A stretch of 64,000 nt of DNA, from NCBI RefSeq assembly GCF_022539665.2, contig NC_081334.1:3038001-3102000 (forward strand), read 5' to 3'. The notes beneath the pieces were generated by a model. That model was not told the origin of the DNA, searched no databases, and saw only the letters and a list, made by a program, of their open reading frames with translations. The stretch comes from Daphnia carinata. Its lineage: Eukaryota; Arthropoda; Branchiopoda; Diplostraca; Daphniidae. A program made the position numbers and the translations under genes. Shown here in pieces: positions 11,391 through 20,970 of the stretch; the first letter of the stretch is position 1, and each line of letters opens with the position of its first letter.

Positions 11391-11545
11391 GGGGTGATCA
11401 ACCATTTTAAGAACATAGCTTATTCTGCCACTGGGAGAAAATCTTGGAACAGAGTTTCAGTTAATTTTTTAAAGGTAAACATATTTAACCGTTTAGCTAG
11501 TACGCTTAAAGTTTATTTTCTATGATATTTACTATTACTATACAG

Positions 11546-12550
11546 ATGATATCGACGGTGTCTTTGAAAGCATATTTTGAAGTTTTATTTGCCGTGATGT
11601 CGATCATTACGGATCCTTTCATTACGGATCCTTTCGCTGCGCAATGGAACACTGGTGACGGTGGAGTCCAATGGCAATTTGATTGTGACTTTAACGGCTT
11701 TGATATTGGTAAACAAGAGATTGCGGGAGATCAATGTGGTAGACTCTGCATCAACACACCAGGCTGCAATCATTTTAGTCATTTCGAAGGAGTCTGTTAT
11801 TTGAAAAATGCACCGTTGGGTACTACCCGTCAATACAAAGCCGGTTGCGTTTGTGGTTACATTCCAGGTACAAATTTTCCCACTTTTTTTTTATCAAATT
11901 CCATAATGCTATTCAATCCTGTCATGTTTTAAGGAAGTGGAGGAATCAAGGGAACCTTCTGGGCCGAGAAATCCGATGCTGGTGGTTGTCAAATGCCGCA
12001 AGGTGATTACGCCGTCACCGACGCTCTAGCTCTTGGACAATCGGACGCACTTGGAAACTTGAAATGGCGACAAGGACTCTGTGGACAAGTTTTGCGAGTC
12101 GATTGCGGCAACGGGCCGGTAGATGCCGTCGTGGCCAGCACTTGTAACTTGAACAGCAATTCATGCGGGGTGGACCTGATCGGCAAGACGTGGAGACAAG
12201 CTACTGGCAACAAACCGCCCGGCGTCGTCGATTGTCGCGTTTCCCTAACCAACCGGAATCCAATCAGAGGCAGCGATGCACTGTGCTATTTCCGACCCAA
12301 TTCGGAGACGAACAACGCGTACTATGCAATCCTTGGCGTTGTTAACACTGGTGGAAGGATCAGTTCATCGGCTGTAGCTGCTGGAGTAGCTGGTCGTCGG
12401 AACAACGATGGCTGGTTTGAATTCAATGGTTCGGGATCACCACGTTTCACGCCGGACGCTCAAGTTGTTTTTAGTTATGAAGATGGATCGTCTTCTTCTT
12501 TCACGCTTCGCAATTGTCGCAATGGAGGACAAGTGAAAATTTTCCAATGA
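11546..12550 (+). CDS. Secreted PAN/Apple plus expansin-like (double-psi beta-barrel) protein
   Basis: Coding exons 11546..11867 and 11934..12550 give 312 residues with consistent phase. Layout: signal peptide 1-~32; PAN/Apple-like module ~35-105 (CDFNGFDIG, CGRLCINTPGCNHFSHF, CYLKNAP, CVCGYIPG); short Gly linker; then from GTFWAEKSDAGGC (~114) a domain resembling the double-psi beta-barrel of expansins/EG45/RlpA, with cysteines and an Asp in CGVDLIGKTW (~184) where expansins have their HFD motif. The last ~80 residues (NNAYYAILGVVNTGGRISSS to the end) resemble the expansin C-terminal beta-sandwich. Expansins loosen polysaccharide networks without hydrolysis. The expansin assignment is by pattern and needs a profile search. 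A wall-loosening role on food algae or microbes, or on cuticle, is inference. Confidence 0.8.
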
Positions 12551-13057
12551 GCTTTTCATTTGTATAATGAGCTCAGTTAATTTACTAAACGTTATCATAT
12601 TCCCATTGATTTAGATTCAATGTTACTCGATAAAAATTTAGTTGGTAGTACGTGCTTAACTGTCAACGTGTTTGATACGCTCGTTTCCCAAATGTCACTT
12701 TTTCCGAGACTGAAAACGTTTATGTGCTATTGTCGAAATTCCCAAAAGAAGAGCTATTAAATATTTTGGTACTTCCATTTTTAAAGATTTAGTAGACATT
12801 TTTGAGATTTGATTTTTTAAATTTTCAGCATAACTCTTAGTCTGGACCCACAGTCGGGGTAGTTGCTGGTTGATGGTACCCACTGCTTTTGCTGTCTGGA
12901 AAACTTACAATTTTGCTCCAGAAAGTGCCAGTGTCTTCCTTTGCCAGGTGTTTTAACATTGGATTCACGTATCAAATACAACGCTTAAGGTAACAGTAAA
13001 TTAATTAAACGTAAATAAAGCCATAATTTGTTGAATTTATTATTAAGAGGTGGAACA
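12551..13057. other. Intergenic, no gene seen
   Basis: 3' flank of the expansin-like gene (its first ~100 bp match 8848..8950) followed by unique AT-rich sequence upstream of the hydrolase gene. No supported ORF. Confidence 0.55.
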
Positions 13058-13791
13058 ATGGCGGATGTTCGATTTTCAGTTCTTTCACCTTTATTTTGGA
13101 CTGCCATTTGGATGATGGTTAATGCAGCCAACTGCCAAATTTGGTCTTATGATGATGAGGACGAATGGCAAAACGAATGCAGCTATCCGGAATGTGACGA
13201 TAACAGCCAACCAATAACTGAAGACTTTGGGGAAAGTTTTTTACCTGACGATGGCGAAAGAGATCAAGGTAATTCATTTCATGGGACCAAAAGTGTTGTA
13301 GCATCTATACATTTCTTATCTAGATTCATTGCTTATTCACAATCTCTGTTTTAGGTTTTTCTGAATCATCTTCGGGATTCGGGTTGGACAAAAATTCATG
13401 GGACTACCAAATCTTGCATAAGACGATCTTTGCCGAGGCTAGAGGTGAACCCGAGCTTGGCCAGCAAGCAGTTGCTTGGGTCATCAAAAACCGAGCTGAT
13501 CAAAATCAAGCGTATTGGGGAGGTAACACGATCGCTGGCGTCTGCCTTCAACCCTTCCAGTTCGAATGCTGGAATTCGGACAGGAGCTATCTGATAGATG
13601 AGGCTATAAGAAGTGACCCGGAGGCCTTCAATGCCATTGATGTTTGGCTGCCAGAAGTCTATTTAAACCCTGATCCAACAGACGGAGCTGATCACTACAA
13701 TAATCCCGACAAGGAAGGGTACCCTCCTTGGACTAGCAATGTCAATCCCGTCATTAAAATTGGCAATCATCAATTCTATAAAAGCAAATGA
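13058..13791 (+). CDS. Secreted SleB-type cell wall hydrolase
   Basis: Two exons, 13058..13268 and 13355..13791, give 215 residues. The 86-bp GT-AG intron and its phase are consistent. Residues 1-~28 form a signal peptide (SVLSPLFWTAIWMMVNAANC). An acidic spacer (~30-75) precedes a domain typical of the SleB/CwlJ family (Hydrolase_2): HKTIFAEARGEPELGQQAVA with the family's catalytic-type Glu in EARGE, then VIKNRAD, GVCLQPFQFECWN, GADHYNNPD and a terminal GNHQFYK. Family members cut bacterial peptidoglycan; the best known are Bacillus spore-cortex enzymes. An intron and signal peptide argue for a resident eukaryotic gene rather than contamination. Horizontal origin from bacteria is inference. 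It lies beside LysM and expansin-like genes, consistent with a wall-degrading set. Confidence 0.88.
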
Positions 13792-14971
13792 GAATAATTT
13801 CACGTTATTGCCATATTGTGAAAGTATTTTTAAAAGGCAATGTCACTTTTATGCTTTAAAAAAAAAAAGGAACTGGTATTGGGCCTTGACTTTTGGCGTT
13901 TTCTGTTCGTGTGAGGTCTTGTTGCAGACGAATTCAGAGATCTTGCACATCTTCTGTGGTAGTTATCAACAAACAATAAGGAAGTATAAATCCTGAAATC
14001 GACCCTTTTTTCAATAGAAAATGCGTTTGAAATTGGTTAAAGACATTGGTTCTATAGGCAATTTTGATAGTAAGTGTTCGAGGCATCATCTGAAGGACAT
14101 ACCTTTCTTCTAAAAAATGCTGGCAGTAAAAGTGGTCGGACACCTGTCTAAACATGGCATGTTGGAGCTAAAACAAATGCTCGATACCTTCCCCAAGTCC
14201 TTGGAAGTGCAACTATAGCCATGTGTAATCGTCTCATCAATCTTGTTGAGATAGAAGCGGATATATTGGATTTCCCGAAGGCAAACTTGAGGTTTGAAAG
14301 TTGTTCCTCGTCACGGTCGTTCCTCAGTTACCAGCCATCACTATGGAGATGTCGCTGCACGCTAGAAAAGGTGAAAACGCATTGAACGAACGATATAAAA
14401 TGCTGCACGACCAGATCAAATGCCAGGACGAAGCACCACCACCCCACCAGTCGAAATAAAGTAAGTAAGTAAGGTGTAAGTCTGATTTTTTGTCAAATTT
14501 TTAATCTTTCCGTTAGCAATAGAAACAGGTAAGCTAATTACAGTTCTATTGTAAACAATAGCTCTAGATGTAGGGGAGGGTAGGCGCAATTGGAACGCTA
14601 TGCAATTGAATAAAAAATTCTACCACTCGAAGTATGACATGCATTAAGTTTTAAAAAAATTAGATAACAGTAATGAGGGTTGTTTATTTTTAGAAAAAAT
14701 TTTATGCTTTAGACTCGAAAAGTTTTCGAACTCGACTTTGAAAAGTTAGAACAGTTTTCGAGTTATCCCAAAAAGTTGTTTTTACGGTCAATTTCTAGTT
14801 TTTGCCCAGACAACTTTTTCATTTTAACCCCTTAAACAATGAAGGGAATTATAAAAAAATATCTTGAATCATACCTAGTTCATTTTTCTATATCTTGATT
14901 ACATTATTTTTGCCCTAGCTCGTTTTTATACCCTATAAACAATTAATTTTCGTGAAGACCCATGCTAGGGG

Positions 14972-15570
14972 CATGGTGTACTAGCATGGTGTAACAACTC
15001 TCCATTTTAAGGCCTATCTCCAATGAAGCCTGTTTTCTGACGAGGTGGGTGTTGCCTAACTGAGGTTAGATATAGCCGACGCCACCATCGGAACTACTTA
15101 GAAGTACTGAGGAGATGTACTAGTATCGCGATAGTAAAATAATTACAAATGTAGTGGTCTAATGGATATAACTCTCGATTGCAGTACGGGAGTTTAGAGT
15201 TCGAACCCAGTATAAATCTTTTTTTTTTCTCCTTTCCTAACGTAAACTGGCCACGTGCGGCGCGTACAAACAAGTAAAAACAAGATTTTTTTCCACTTCT
15301 TCCACATTTTATACGAACTAAACATAAAAATACGATAGTATAACTACACAAAGGTTAGAAGTTAATTTTTATATGTAACAGGTAATGGGATAATGGGACA
15401 CGTCCCCTTGTTTGGACTTAGAAAATTTTTCAAGTAGGTGCAGCATTTACCTTTTACTTCAATATCGGCCACTAGGCGTCTCTGACAATATATAACCTAG
15501 ACCCCAAACAGGCTTCAGCCGAGATAGGCCGTTATAACAAAGAGTTTGTTACACCATGCTAGTACACCAT
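14972..15570. mobile_element. Non-autonomous DNA transposon (~600 bp) with terminal inverted repeats
   Basis: The left end (CATGGTGTACTAGCATGGTG) is the inverse complement of the right end (to 15570/15571), extending to about 30 bp. The flanks carry a direct repeat GCTAGGGG (14964..14971 and 15571..15578). The exact length is ambiguous (7-9 bp) because the ends are partly palindromic. The duplicate segment at about 18885-18895 has the uninterrupted sequence, which confirms insertion. There is no transposase ORF. A tRNA-like stretch lies inside (15139..15215). An 8-bp target duplication would fit the hAT superfamily. Confidence 0.82.
15139..15215 (+). other. tRNA-like sequence inside the transposon
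   Basis: Has an A-box-like TGGTCTAATGG and a B-box-like GAGTTCGAACCC at tRNA-like spacing, with a weak anticodon-like hairpin. It lacks a matching acceptor stem. It is probably a tRNA-derived SINE head or tRNA pseudogene captured by the element. Confidence 0.4.
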
Positions 15571-15749
15571 GCTAGGGGCAAATGGAACACCTTTTTTCAA
15601 TTGCCACCTTCCGCATGCGCGTCCTCTTTCCTGCAATTTGGCAACGTTGTTCAAGCCATTGCAGAGCCAAATACAGCCTTTAAAATTTCCTGTTTTGACA
15701 AAAATCGTCTGTTGTTGGCTTGTACACATGCTCTGCACATAGCTGAGAT

Positions 15750-16155
15750 CAGACTTGCTGCGATCGCGATCAAAAATTGATCGCCGATCCGATCTTTTGA
15801 GAAAGATCGGAGATCGGATCGGCGATCCCAAAAAAATGATCGCGATCCGATCTTTTTGAGCGATCAAACTTTTCGCCATCTAGCTGTCGATTTTGCAGCC
15901 ACATGGTACTCTTTCACTACTATTTTTGCGACTGCCAATTGAGGGAAACTGTTTAGTGTTCACCCTCAATGGCCGTCAGTGACTGTCGCTGTGACAGCCA
16001 ATGCTAAATTCGTTAAATAGTGTAAATTTTGAGCGCTAGATGTCGTACAAAAAGATCGGTAAAAATGATCGGCCGATCTTGATCGGCGATCCGATCAAAC
16101 TCAAAAGATCGGATCGGAGATCGAGATCGGAAAATTGATCGGCGCGGCAAGTCTG
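15750..16155. mobile_element. hAT-type MITE, 406 bp, with 8-bp target duplication
   Basis: Terminal inverted repeats begin CAGACTTGC and end GCAAGTCTG. They extend imperfectly inward through GATC/GATCGG-rich arms, so the element can fold on itself. The target duplication GCTGAGAT is exact at 15742..15749 and 16156..16163. The duplicate locus near 19035-19045 retains the empty site with a single copy. No coding capacity. An 8-bp duplication and CA..TG ends fit the hAT superfamily. Confidence 0.88.
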
Positions 16156-16319
16156 GCTGAGATAACTGCCTACAAGTTTGTATATTTTTTACCTTAGTTG
16201 GAGGATTTTTGTTCCCACCACGACCTACTACCCCTAAGCTGAAAACAGATTCCCATTGCTGTTTCGTCGCTCACTTTACAGTTCATATACAGTAGGCCTT
16301 TCGAACCGACTGCTCTAAA

Positions 16320-16759
16320 ATGAAAACTGCGGTAAGAATATTTTGCAACAATTGCATACTTTCCTGTACAATATTTTCTATTTCTGTTTTCTGAAAACTT
16401 GTACTACTACTCACAGACTTTGTATTGCTGTGTAATAGGTCATATGGTTCGCCTTGATCTTTGCTCTGCTGCTGGATACGTCCTCTGCATTGCCGTTTGC
16501 AGGTAAGTCCAGGACACGACGAGACGCACCTCCATACGGATGCCAGAGTTGGTGGCAAATACGTCGGGGTAGCACGTGCTGGGAAACGGCTAGAGTTTGT
16601 GGAATAGACCTGAATACCCTTTACCGTAACAATGGAGTTTTGGAAGGTGGTAGGGCCTGCAATAATTTGCAAATCGGCAATTTTCTTTGCTGCGAATATG
16701 GCGAGACAAGAAACCAAAACTATGAATACAGTCCGTACGAAATGTATGGCGGATGGTAA
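16320..16759 (+). CDS. Small secreted LysM protein (copy 2)
   Basis: Exons 16320..16331 (MKTA) and 16439..16759 give 110 residues. Signal peptide about 1-25 (FALIFALLLDTSSALPFA). A dibasic-rich stretch (SRTRRDAPP) suggests propeptide cleavage. The LysM domain follows: GCQSWWQIRRGSTCWETARV, CGIDLNTLYRNNGVLEGG, CNNLQIGNFLCCEY. A Tyr/Asn-rich tail ends YSPYEMYGGW. Two substitutions, WW for the usual YTV, suggest altered glycan binding. It is a paralogue of 19233..19687, created by the segmental duplication. Role: extracellular binding of chitin- or peptidoglycan-type glycans (family knowledge); host target unknown. Confidence 0.85.
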
Positions 16760-17801
16760 ACTCTTCTATATGTATCAACTTACAATCCATTCGAAACAAC
16801 ATTCACATTTTTTTTCTGGATTGTATTGGAAAACTAACCTGTGAACCAAGCCATTTTGGGAAATATTGAAATACAAGTAATGGCGAATGTATTTCTATTG
16901 CTTTACTAATGTTGAAGTTTCCCACAATTTTTCAACAAACACAAGCAAAGCAAGGGACAAAATTTCTTCCATATAGCATATACCTTGAAATTCGATAGAA
17001 CCTACCGCTAAAAGAGATGCTCTATTTTGATTTATTAGAAAAAACCCGTCTTTTTAAGCCCGACTTCTTGCACAAAAAATTGGGCTTAAAAGGTTAACTG
17101 AGAATGTTATGAAACCTAACCTGGTAATGAAAATTTAACGCTAATTCCGAATAAGATATTAGTTTTCCAACAAACTGAGCGGTTTGTGCATAAAAGGGAA
17201 TCAAAATGTTTATCGCAATTCGCAACCACTTTTTTTGAATAACTCATAAACAATAAATCTTAAATGGGTAATGAATTAATTGCAGCATATCTATAAAATT
17301 ACCGAAATAAATGGTAAACTAGAGAACAGGATTTAGCTATAAAAAGTGTCAAATGACGTTGCGTATTAACATTGCACCATCGATAGAGTAAATTCCAAAT
17401 ACGTGTGATCAGAGAAATTTGAATCCGCCCCAAATGAATTCGGTCATTGACCTTGTGTTTTAAACCTTTCGGGACAAACTAACCAAGTTAATAAACATGT
17501 AGAAATCTGTTGACTTGTTTGTCTGAGGTCAATACATTTTAAAAAGTCGATAAAACTGTTTTCGGGAAACAAAAGAATTGTTTTCTATCGCATTCCAACA
17601 AATGGAAGGTGCCGGTGCGATAAGCTTCATTCGCTCAGAAGACATCCGTCTGCTTGTCAAAGTCCCTTTGGGCATGGTCTCAGGGAAACAAATGCTTTGA
17701 AACTAGTCATTGTTTACAAGTCTGGGCAATCGGTCGGCAACGAAGTTATTTTACGAAATCTGTAGCCTAGCCCAGTGTCAATAGAATAGCTTCCATAAAC
17801 A
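16760..17801. other. Intergenic 3' flank of LysM copy 2, duplicated at 19688..20663
   Basis: Highly similar to the segment after LysM copy 3. It includes a short conserved stretch near 17600-17700 (copy near 20460-20560) with a 32-codon frame starting MEGAGAISF that is open in both copies. This could be a uORF or 5' UTR exon of SLC38A9, but no family was recognised. Confidence 0.5.
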
Positions 17802-18116
17802 ATGAACAAAGATGTGGATGCCATATTACCGGATTCAGACGTGGGTAGTGAGGTGACATTAGATTCGTCTTCAGATGTTGGAAGGTAATTGAGTAGTCAA
17901 TACAAACGCGAATAATGTAGTGAAGACTAATTTTGTGTTTTGAATGATTCCAGAGCTTCGCCTACGTTAAAAGGCTTACAAGCTCGAGAGAGCAATAAAA
18001 AACAACGAACTGGACGACCATTCCATTTTCAGTCAACTATATCAGCAAATCGTTCAGAGTCTCCAGTATTAGTTGATGCTGTACCATATGATAATGCTCA
18101 AGAAGTAATAGCTTAA
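17802..18116 (+). pseudogene. Truncated SLC38A9 copy: exons 1 and 2 only
   Basis: Exon 1 (17802..17884) and exon 2 (from 17954) match the first two exons of the intact gene at 20664. At 18105 homology stops inside exon 2 and the frame ends at TAA 18114..18116. A transcript would encode only about 80 residues of the N-terminal cytosolic tail. It would lack the YSRYKYYQRL segment, which corresponds to the part of human SLC38A9 that binds Ragulator-Rag, and all membrane segments. Splice sites are intact, so it could be transcribed from the duplicated promoter. Confidence 0.85.
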
Positions 18117-18162
18117 CTTTTATATCAACTTAGGGTTTGCAAGTTTACCTTGTACATAAATT

Positions 18163-20970
18163 GTTAAAGACATTGTATCTATAGGCAATTTTGATAGTAT
18201 GTGTTCGTAGCATCTGAAGGGCATACCTTTCTTTAAAAAATGCTGACAGTAAATGTGGTCAGACACCTGGCTAAGTATGGCATGTTGGAGCTAAAACAAA
18301 TGCTGATTACCTTCCCCAAGTCCTTGGAAGGGCAACTATAGCCATGTGTAATTGTCTCATCAATCTTGTTGAGATAGAAGCCGATATTGGTTTTCCCTAA
18401 AGCCAAACTTGAGGTTGGAAAGTTGTTCCTCGTCACGTACATCCTCCAGTTACCAGCCATCACTATGGAGATGTCGTTGTACGCTAGAAAAGAAGAAAAC
18501 GCGTTGAACGAAAAGGCTGCACAACTAGACCAAATGCCACTACCACCCCACCAGTCGACATAAAGTAAGTAAGTGAAGTGTAAGTCTTATTTTTGGTCAA
18601 ATTTAAATCCTTATGTTAGCAATAGAACCAGGTAAGCAATTCACAGTTTTATTGCAACAATGGCTCTAGATGTAGGTGGGGCAGGGGGGGGGATAGGCGC
18701 AACTGAGATTTCTAGTTTTTGCCCAGACAACTTTTTCATTTTAACCACTTAAACGATGGAGGGAATTGTTCAAAAAGGTCTTCCATCATTTATAGTTCAT
18801 TTTTCTATAAGCTGGTTACATTATTTTTTTTCCTACCGCTTTCTTATACAGTATTAACAATTAATTTCCGTGAACACCCATGCTAGGGGCACTTTCCGCA
18901 TGCGCGTACTCTTTCCTGCAATTTGGCAACCTTGCTCAAGCCATTGCAGCTAAATTGCCAAATACAGCCTTTTAAATTTCCTATTTTGATAAACATCGTT
19001 TGCGGTTGGCTTATACATATTGTCTGCACCTAGCCGAGATAACTGGCGGCAAGTCTATACATTTTTTTAGCTTAGTTAAACGATTTGTTATTTGTAATCG
19101 TAGGGAGCATAAACTGGTTTTCTGTTTCAGCCACGCCCTACCTCACTTAAGCTGAAAACAGATTCCCAACTCTGTTACGTCGCTCACTTTCCAGTTAATA
19201 TACAGTAGACCTTTTGAACCGACTGCGCGAAAATGAAAACTGCGGTAAGCCTATTTTGTAACAACTGCATACTTTCCTTTGTAATATTTTCTGTTTTCTT
19301 AAAACTTGTACTACTATGCACACGCTTTGTATTGCTGTGTAATAGTTCATACAGTTCGCCTTGATCTTTGCTCTGCTGCTGGATACGTCCTCTGCATTGC
19401 AGTTTGCCGGCAACTTCAGGACACGACGAAACGAACCCCCATACGGGTGCAAGAGTTGGTGGCAAATACGTCAGGGTAGCACATGCTGGGAAATGGCTAG
19501 AATTTGTAGAATAGACCTGAATACCCTTTATCGTAACAATGGAGTTTTGGAAGGTGGCAGGGCCTGCAATAATTTGCAAATCGGACATTTTCTTTGCTGC
19601 GAATACGACAGGACCAGAGCCCAAAACTACGAATACAGTCCGTACGAAATGTATGGCGGAATGTATCGCGGAAGGTATGGCGGTTGAACAACAATCACAT
19701 TTTTTTCTGGATTGCATTCAAATACAAGTAATGGCGAATGTATTCCTATTGCTTTACTAATGTTGAAGTTTCCAACAATTTTTCAACAAACACAAGCAAA
19801 GCAAGGGACAAAATTTCTTCCATATAGTATATACTGTACCTTAAAATTCGATAGAACCTACCGCTAAAACAGATGCTGCATTTTGATTTATTAGAAAACG
19901 AAAAAAACCTGACTTTTTAAGCCCGACTCCTTGCACAAAAAATTGGGCTTAAAAGGTTGACTGAGAATGTAATGAAACGTAACCTGCTAATGAAAATTTA
20001 ACGCTAATTCCGAATAAAATATTAGTTTTCCAACAAACTGAGCGGTTTGTGCGTAAAAGGGAATCAAAATGTTTATCGCAACCACTTTTTTTGAATGTTC
20101 ATAAACTATAAATCTTAAGTGGGTAATGAATTAATTGCAGCATCTCTATAAAATTACAGAAATAAATGGTAAACTAGAGAACAGGGCTTGGCTATAAAAA
20201 GTGTCAAATGGCGTTCCATATTAACATTGCACCATCGATAGAGTAAATTCCAAAGACATGTGATCAATAGAGAAATTTGAATCCGCCCCAAATGATTTCG
20301 GTCATTGACCTTGTGTTTTAAACCTTTCGGGACAAACTAACCAAGTTAATAAACATGTAGAAGTCTGTTGATTTGTTTTTGTCTGAGGTCAAAACATTTT
20401 AAAAAGTTGATAAACTGTGTTTGAGAAACAAAAGAATTGTTTTCTGTCGCATTCCAACAAATGGAAGGTGCCGGTGCGATAAGCTTCATTCGCTCAGAAG
20501 ACATCCGTCTGCTTGTCAAAGTCCCTTTGGGCACGGTCTCATGGAAACAAATGCTTTGAAACTAGTCATTGTTTACAAGTCTGGGCAATCGGTTGGCACC
20601 GAAGTTATTATAACGAAATCTAAAGCCTAGCCCATTGTAATAATAATAAGCGTCCATTAAACAATGAACAGAGATGTGGATGCCATATTACCGGATTCAG
20701 ACGTGGCTAGTGAGGTGACATTAGATTCGTCGTCAGATGTTGGAAGGTAACTGAATAGTCAATATGAAACGCGAATAATGTAATGTTGACTAATTTTGTG
20801 TGTTAACTCCTTTCAGAGCTTCGCCTACGTTAAAAAGCTTACAAGCCCGAGAGAGCAATACAAAACAACGAACTAGACGACCATTCCATTTTCAGTCAAC
20901 TATTTCAGCAAATCGGGCAGAGTCACCTGTATTGGTTGATGCTGCACCATATGATAATGCTCATGAAGCC
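18163..20970 (+). repeat. Tandem segmental duplication, copy 2
   Basis: Second copy of the unit at 14036..18116. It lacks both transposons and continues past the copy-1 breakpoint into intact SLC38A9. The copies differ by scattered substitutions and small indels. Confidence 0.88.
19233..19687 (+). CDS. Small secreted LysM protein (copy 3)
   Basis: Exons 19233..19244 (MKTA) and 19346..19687 give 117 residues. Signal peptide FALIFALLLDTSSALQFA, then a basic linker, a LysM domain (GCKSWWQIRQGSTCWEMARI, LNTLYRNNGVLEGG, CNNLQIGHFLCCEY) and a Tyr/Gly-rich tail ending MYGGMYRGRYGG. It differs from copy 2 by a Cys-to-Arg change in the CGIDL motif (here CRIDL), which removes one cysteine of the paired set. 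That may leave an unpaired cysteine or free its partner. Confidence 0.85.

Larger units (their letters stand above)
14036..18116 (+). repeat. Tandem segmental duplication, copy 1
   Basis: Copy 1 aligns with 18163..~20970. Shared order: an unrecognised segment (14036..~14560 with 18163..~18680), sequence around 15600-15740 with 18895-19040, a LysM gene, its long 3' flank, and SLC38A9 exons 1-2. Copy 1 is longer because two transposons are inserted (14972..15570 and 15750..16155). The copies share a GTTAAAGACATTG start, and the 3' breakpoint lies inside SLC38A9 exon 2. Confidence 0.88.

Noticed and set aside
16283-16717. Minus-strand frames opposite the LysM genes (also 19184..19717)
   Set aside because: Shadows of real plus-strand exons; they run across the introns.
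20346-20534. Minus-strand 62-codon frame upstream of SLC38A9
   Set aside because: The reciprocal sequence in the duplicate is not preserved as a frame of equal length; likely a shadow of UTR sequence.
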